Assembly (NCBI GenBank): GCA_003510825.1
Contig: DOKO01000056.1
Span: forward strand, 1 to 6,745
Source of the DNA: Stenotrophomonas sp.
GTDB taxonomy: Bacteria > Pseudomonadota > Gammaproteobacteria > Xanthomonadales > Xanthomonadaceae
Direction: 5' to 3'
Length of the DNA: 6,745 bases
Made by a program: the position numbers and the translations under genes. A model generated the notes under the pieces. It ran no database searches, had not been told where the DNA came from, and saw only the letters and a program-made list of their open reading frames with translations. Numbering within the stretch: the first letter of the stretch is position 1; each line of letters starts with the position of its first letter. Positions 5,248 through 6,745 of this stretch are shown piece after piece.

Positions 5248-6018
5248 TCAGGTTCCGTCGCTTATCAGGAAAATGGCGTACACGTTTTCGGTGTAGGTGA
5301 TGGGGCCGGCTTCGACCGACTCGCGCAGGCGGGAGCCCGTGGCCTCGATGCTGTTCTGCGGCGCGGGCGGCGCGGGCGGAGTGATCATGTCGTCGGCGCG
5401 AGGCCAATTGCCAGCCTGCACGCCGTAGGCAAAGCTCGGCGCCACATCGGAAATGCTGTACAGGCCGCGCACGCTCGTTCCATAGGCCTTGGCCAGGCCC
5501 TGCGCGGACTCGCGGGTACTGGCCGCCGCCTCACCCTTGAGTTCGCGGCGCAGCGCCACTTCACCCGAGTAGGTCGGGGCCATGCTGCTGACCTGTACGT
5601 TCTCGTTGGCCTTCAGCGCGCCCAGCACGTCCTGCATCGCCTTCACGCTGGCGAAGCTGGCACGCAGCTGGCGCGACACGCGGGTGCCAATGAAGACCTG
5701 CCGGTTCTGCTCGTAACGCGTCGCTGGGCCGATCCGCAGGTTGTCCGCACGCACGCTGCCCTCCACCGCCTTGTTCTGCTTGAACAGCGCCAGCACGCGG
5801 GCAACGTTGTCCTGCACGCGGCGGCGCGCCGCATCGGCATCCATGTCGGTCTCTTCAATGTTCAACTGCAGGCCGAACCGGTCCGGCATCACCGTGCGGG
5901 TGCCCTGCCCCTTCACCAGCAGATGCGGCTGCGAGGGAATGGTGTTGGCCTGCGCCCATGCAGACGGGGCCATCGTGGCCAGCAGCGACGACCACAGCAA
6001 TGCGCTCAGCAGCTTCAT
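5248..6018 (-). CDS. SIMPL-domain (DUF541, YggE-like) secreted protein
   Basis: Predicted periplasmic or secreted 256-residue protein. A clear Sec signal peptide covers 1-22 (MKLLSALLWSSLLATMAPSA, then WA), with a signal peptidase I site A20-W-A22 before Q23. The mature part has the SIMPL/DUF541 pattern: LLVKGQGTRTVMPDRFGLQL from residue 33, a helix rich in Ala/Arg (AARRRVQDNVARVLALF), the VRADNLRIGPATRYEQN segment, ASFASVKAMQDVLGAL, and a final strand ITYTENVYAIFLI. A proline-rich linker PPAPPAP lies at 214-220. Relatives include E. coli YggE, linked to oxidative-stress defence, and Bacillus periplasmic proteins, but the biochemical role is unknown. The ATG at 6018 is fixed by AAGGAG 6 nt upstream and by the signal peptide. 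It lies between trpE (67-nt gap) and trpG (2-nt gap), an unexpected place for an exported protein. Confidence 0.88.
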   Translation of the reverse strand: MKLLSALLWSSLLATMAPSAWAQANTIPSQPHLLVKGQGTRTVMPDRFGLQLNIEETDMDADAARRRVQDNVARVLALFKQNKAVEGSVRADNLRIGPATRYEQNRQVFIGTRVSRQLRASFASVKAMQDVLGALKANENVQVSSMAPTYSGEVALRRELKGEAAASTRESAQGLAKAYGTSVRGLYSISDVAPSFAYGVQAGNWPRADDMITPPAPPAPQNSIEATGSRLRESVEAGPITYTENVYAIFLISDGT

Positions 6019-6024
6019 GCGGTA

Positions 6025-6030
6025 CTCCTT
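6025..6030 (-). promoter_or_regulatory. Ribosome-binding site of the SIMPL gene
   Basis: AAGGAG on the minus strand, 6 nt before the ATG at 6018. It chooses this start over the in-frame ATG at 6117, which would bury the signal peptide behind 33 extra residues and overlap the end of trpE. Confidence 0.8.
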
Positions 6031-6085
6031 GTCTTGAACGGGAACAGCGGAGGGTGCCGCGGCGCGGGCCACGGCACGGGAAGGC

Positions 6086-6745
6086 TTACAGGCCCTTGGC
6101 GGCCTGGGCAACGGCACGGAACAGCGCGCGGCCCTTGTTCATCGTCTCGTCCCATTCCTTGTCCGGGTCCGAGTCGTAGACGATGCCGGCGCCGGCCTGC
6201 ACGTACAGGCGGCCATCCTTGATGACGGCGGTACGGATGGCGATGGCGGTATCGGCATCGCCGTGCCAGCCGATGTAGCCGATGCTGCCGGCGTAGACAT
6301 TGCGCTTGATCGGTTCCAGCTCGCGGATCACTTCCAGCGCGCGGATCTTCGGCGCACCGCTGACCGTACCGGCCGGGAACGTGGCGCGCAGCACGTCGGC
6401 GTAGCTCAGGCCCGGCTGCAGCTGCCCGGTCACTTCGCTGACGATGTGCATGACGTGGCTGTAGCGCTCGATCACGAACTGCTCGCCCACTTCCACGGTG
6501 CCGGCCTTCGACACGCGGCCGGCATCGTTGCGGCCGAGGTCGATCAGCATCAGGTGCTCGGCGCGTTCCTTCGGATCGGCCAGCAGCTCGGCTTCCAGCG
6601 CCTGGTCCAGCTCGGGCGTGGCGCCACGCGGGCGGGTGCCGGCGATCGGGCGCACGGTCACTTCACCATCCTGCAGGCGCACCAGGATTTCCGGCGACGA
6701 ACCGACCACCTGCAGGTCGCCGACATCGAGGAAATACATGTACGG
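6086..6745 (-). CDS. trpE: Anthranilate synthase component I (3' part, cut by window edge)
   Basis: C-terminal 219 residues of the chorismate-using subunit of anthranilate synthase; the N-terminal part, including the usual tryptophan feedback site, lies outside the window. Chorismate-binding fold motifs run in order: VVGSSPEILVR (13-23 of the fragment), RPIAGTRPRG (32-41), ERAEHLMLIDLGRND (60-74), YSHVMHIVSEVTG (95-107), TFPAGTVSGAPKIRALE (122-138), YAGSIGYIGWHGDADTAIAIR (151-171, shown by its ends Y151 and R171), and AGAGIVYDSDP (184-194) before KEWDET. The Ala in PIAGT, where PabB proteins carry Lys (PIKGT), supports TrpE over aminodeoxychorismate synthase. The frame is open to the window edge, with Pro-Tyr before the first internal Met. 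The stop TAA is at 6088-6086, 67 nt before the SIMPL gene. Confidence 0.96.
   Translation of the reverse strand, partial: PYMYFLDVGDLQVVGSSPEILVRLQDGEVTVRPIAGTRPRGATPELDQALEAELLADPKERAEHLMLIDLGRNDAGRVSKAGTVEVGEQFVIERYSHVMHIVSEVTGQLQPGLSYADVLRATFPAGTVSGAPKIRALEVIRELEPIKRNVYAGSIGYIGWHGDADTAIAIRTAVIKDGRLYVQAGAGIVYDSDPDKEWDETMNKGRALFRAVAQAAKGL

Noticed and set aside
2819..5296. An 825-codon open frame on the plus strand, antisense to trpC, trpD and part of trpG
   Set aside because: Its opposite strand is filled by three enzymes with intact catalytic motifs. Long antisense frames are expected from the strong GC bias at third codon positions, and the translation is low-complexity, rich in Arg, His, Ala and Gln, with no recognisable domain and no ribosome-binding site.
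5246..5407. A 54-residue N-terminal extension of TrpG
   Set aside because: It overlaps the SIMPL coding region in another frame and is Arg/His rich; the family N-terminus begins exactly at the ATG at 5245.
6054..6077. GTGCCG / CGGCAC inverted repeat in the trpE-SIMPL gap as a terminator or attenuator
   Set aside because: The stem is only 6 bp with a 12-nt loop and no T-run, and no leader peptide with tryptophan codons is present; it is easily chance in such GC-rich sequence.

Overview
The window reads as an ordinary chromosomal segment of a high-GC gammaproteobacterium of the Xanthomonadaceae, most likely Stenotrophomonas. The reasons are a Clp-type CRP homologue carrying the Xanthomonas-specific glutamate in its ligand pocket, the order speD / clp / trp genes that I recall from this family, and GGGGTCAGA-type palindromic repeats of the sort common in Stenotrophomonas and Xanthomonas intergenic regions. 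The genus is inferred from memory, not from a search.

Layout. Bases 1-227 (minus strand) are the start of speD, S-adenosylmethionine decarboxylase, cut by the window edge. A 149-bp divergent gap separates it from clp (377-1066, plus), the global regulator. After clp comes a 94-bp gap with two tandem hairpins, then a TSUP/TauE membrane permease (1161-1922, plus). The permease converges on the next gene block across a 105-bp spacer that holds two facing palindromic repeats (1943-2020), placed where a bidirectional terminator would be expected.

From 6745 down to 2028 everything lies on the minus strand and is spaced like one operon, in transcription order: trpE (3' part only), a secreted SIMPL-domain protein, trpG, trpD, trpC and a PgpC-like HAD-IB phosphatase. 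TrpE and TrpG form anthranilate synthase, TrpD adds the phosphoribosyl group, and TrpC closes the indole ring, so the block covers the pathway from chorismate to indole-3-glycerol phosphate except for the TrpF isomerase, which is not in the window. The SIMPL gene sits 2 nt ahead of trpG and the HAD gene overlaps trpC by 4 nt (ATGA), so two genes without an obvious tryptophan role are tied into the operon.

I see no mobile element, CRISPR array, RNA gene, prophage or defence system. No previously undescribed system is evident. The points most worth following are the two non-trp passengers in the trp operon and the palindromic repeats. No gene-free stretch exceeds 300 bases.
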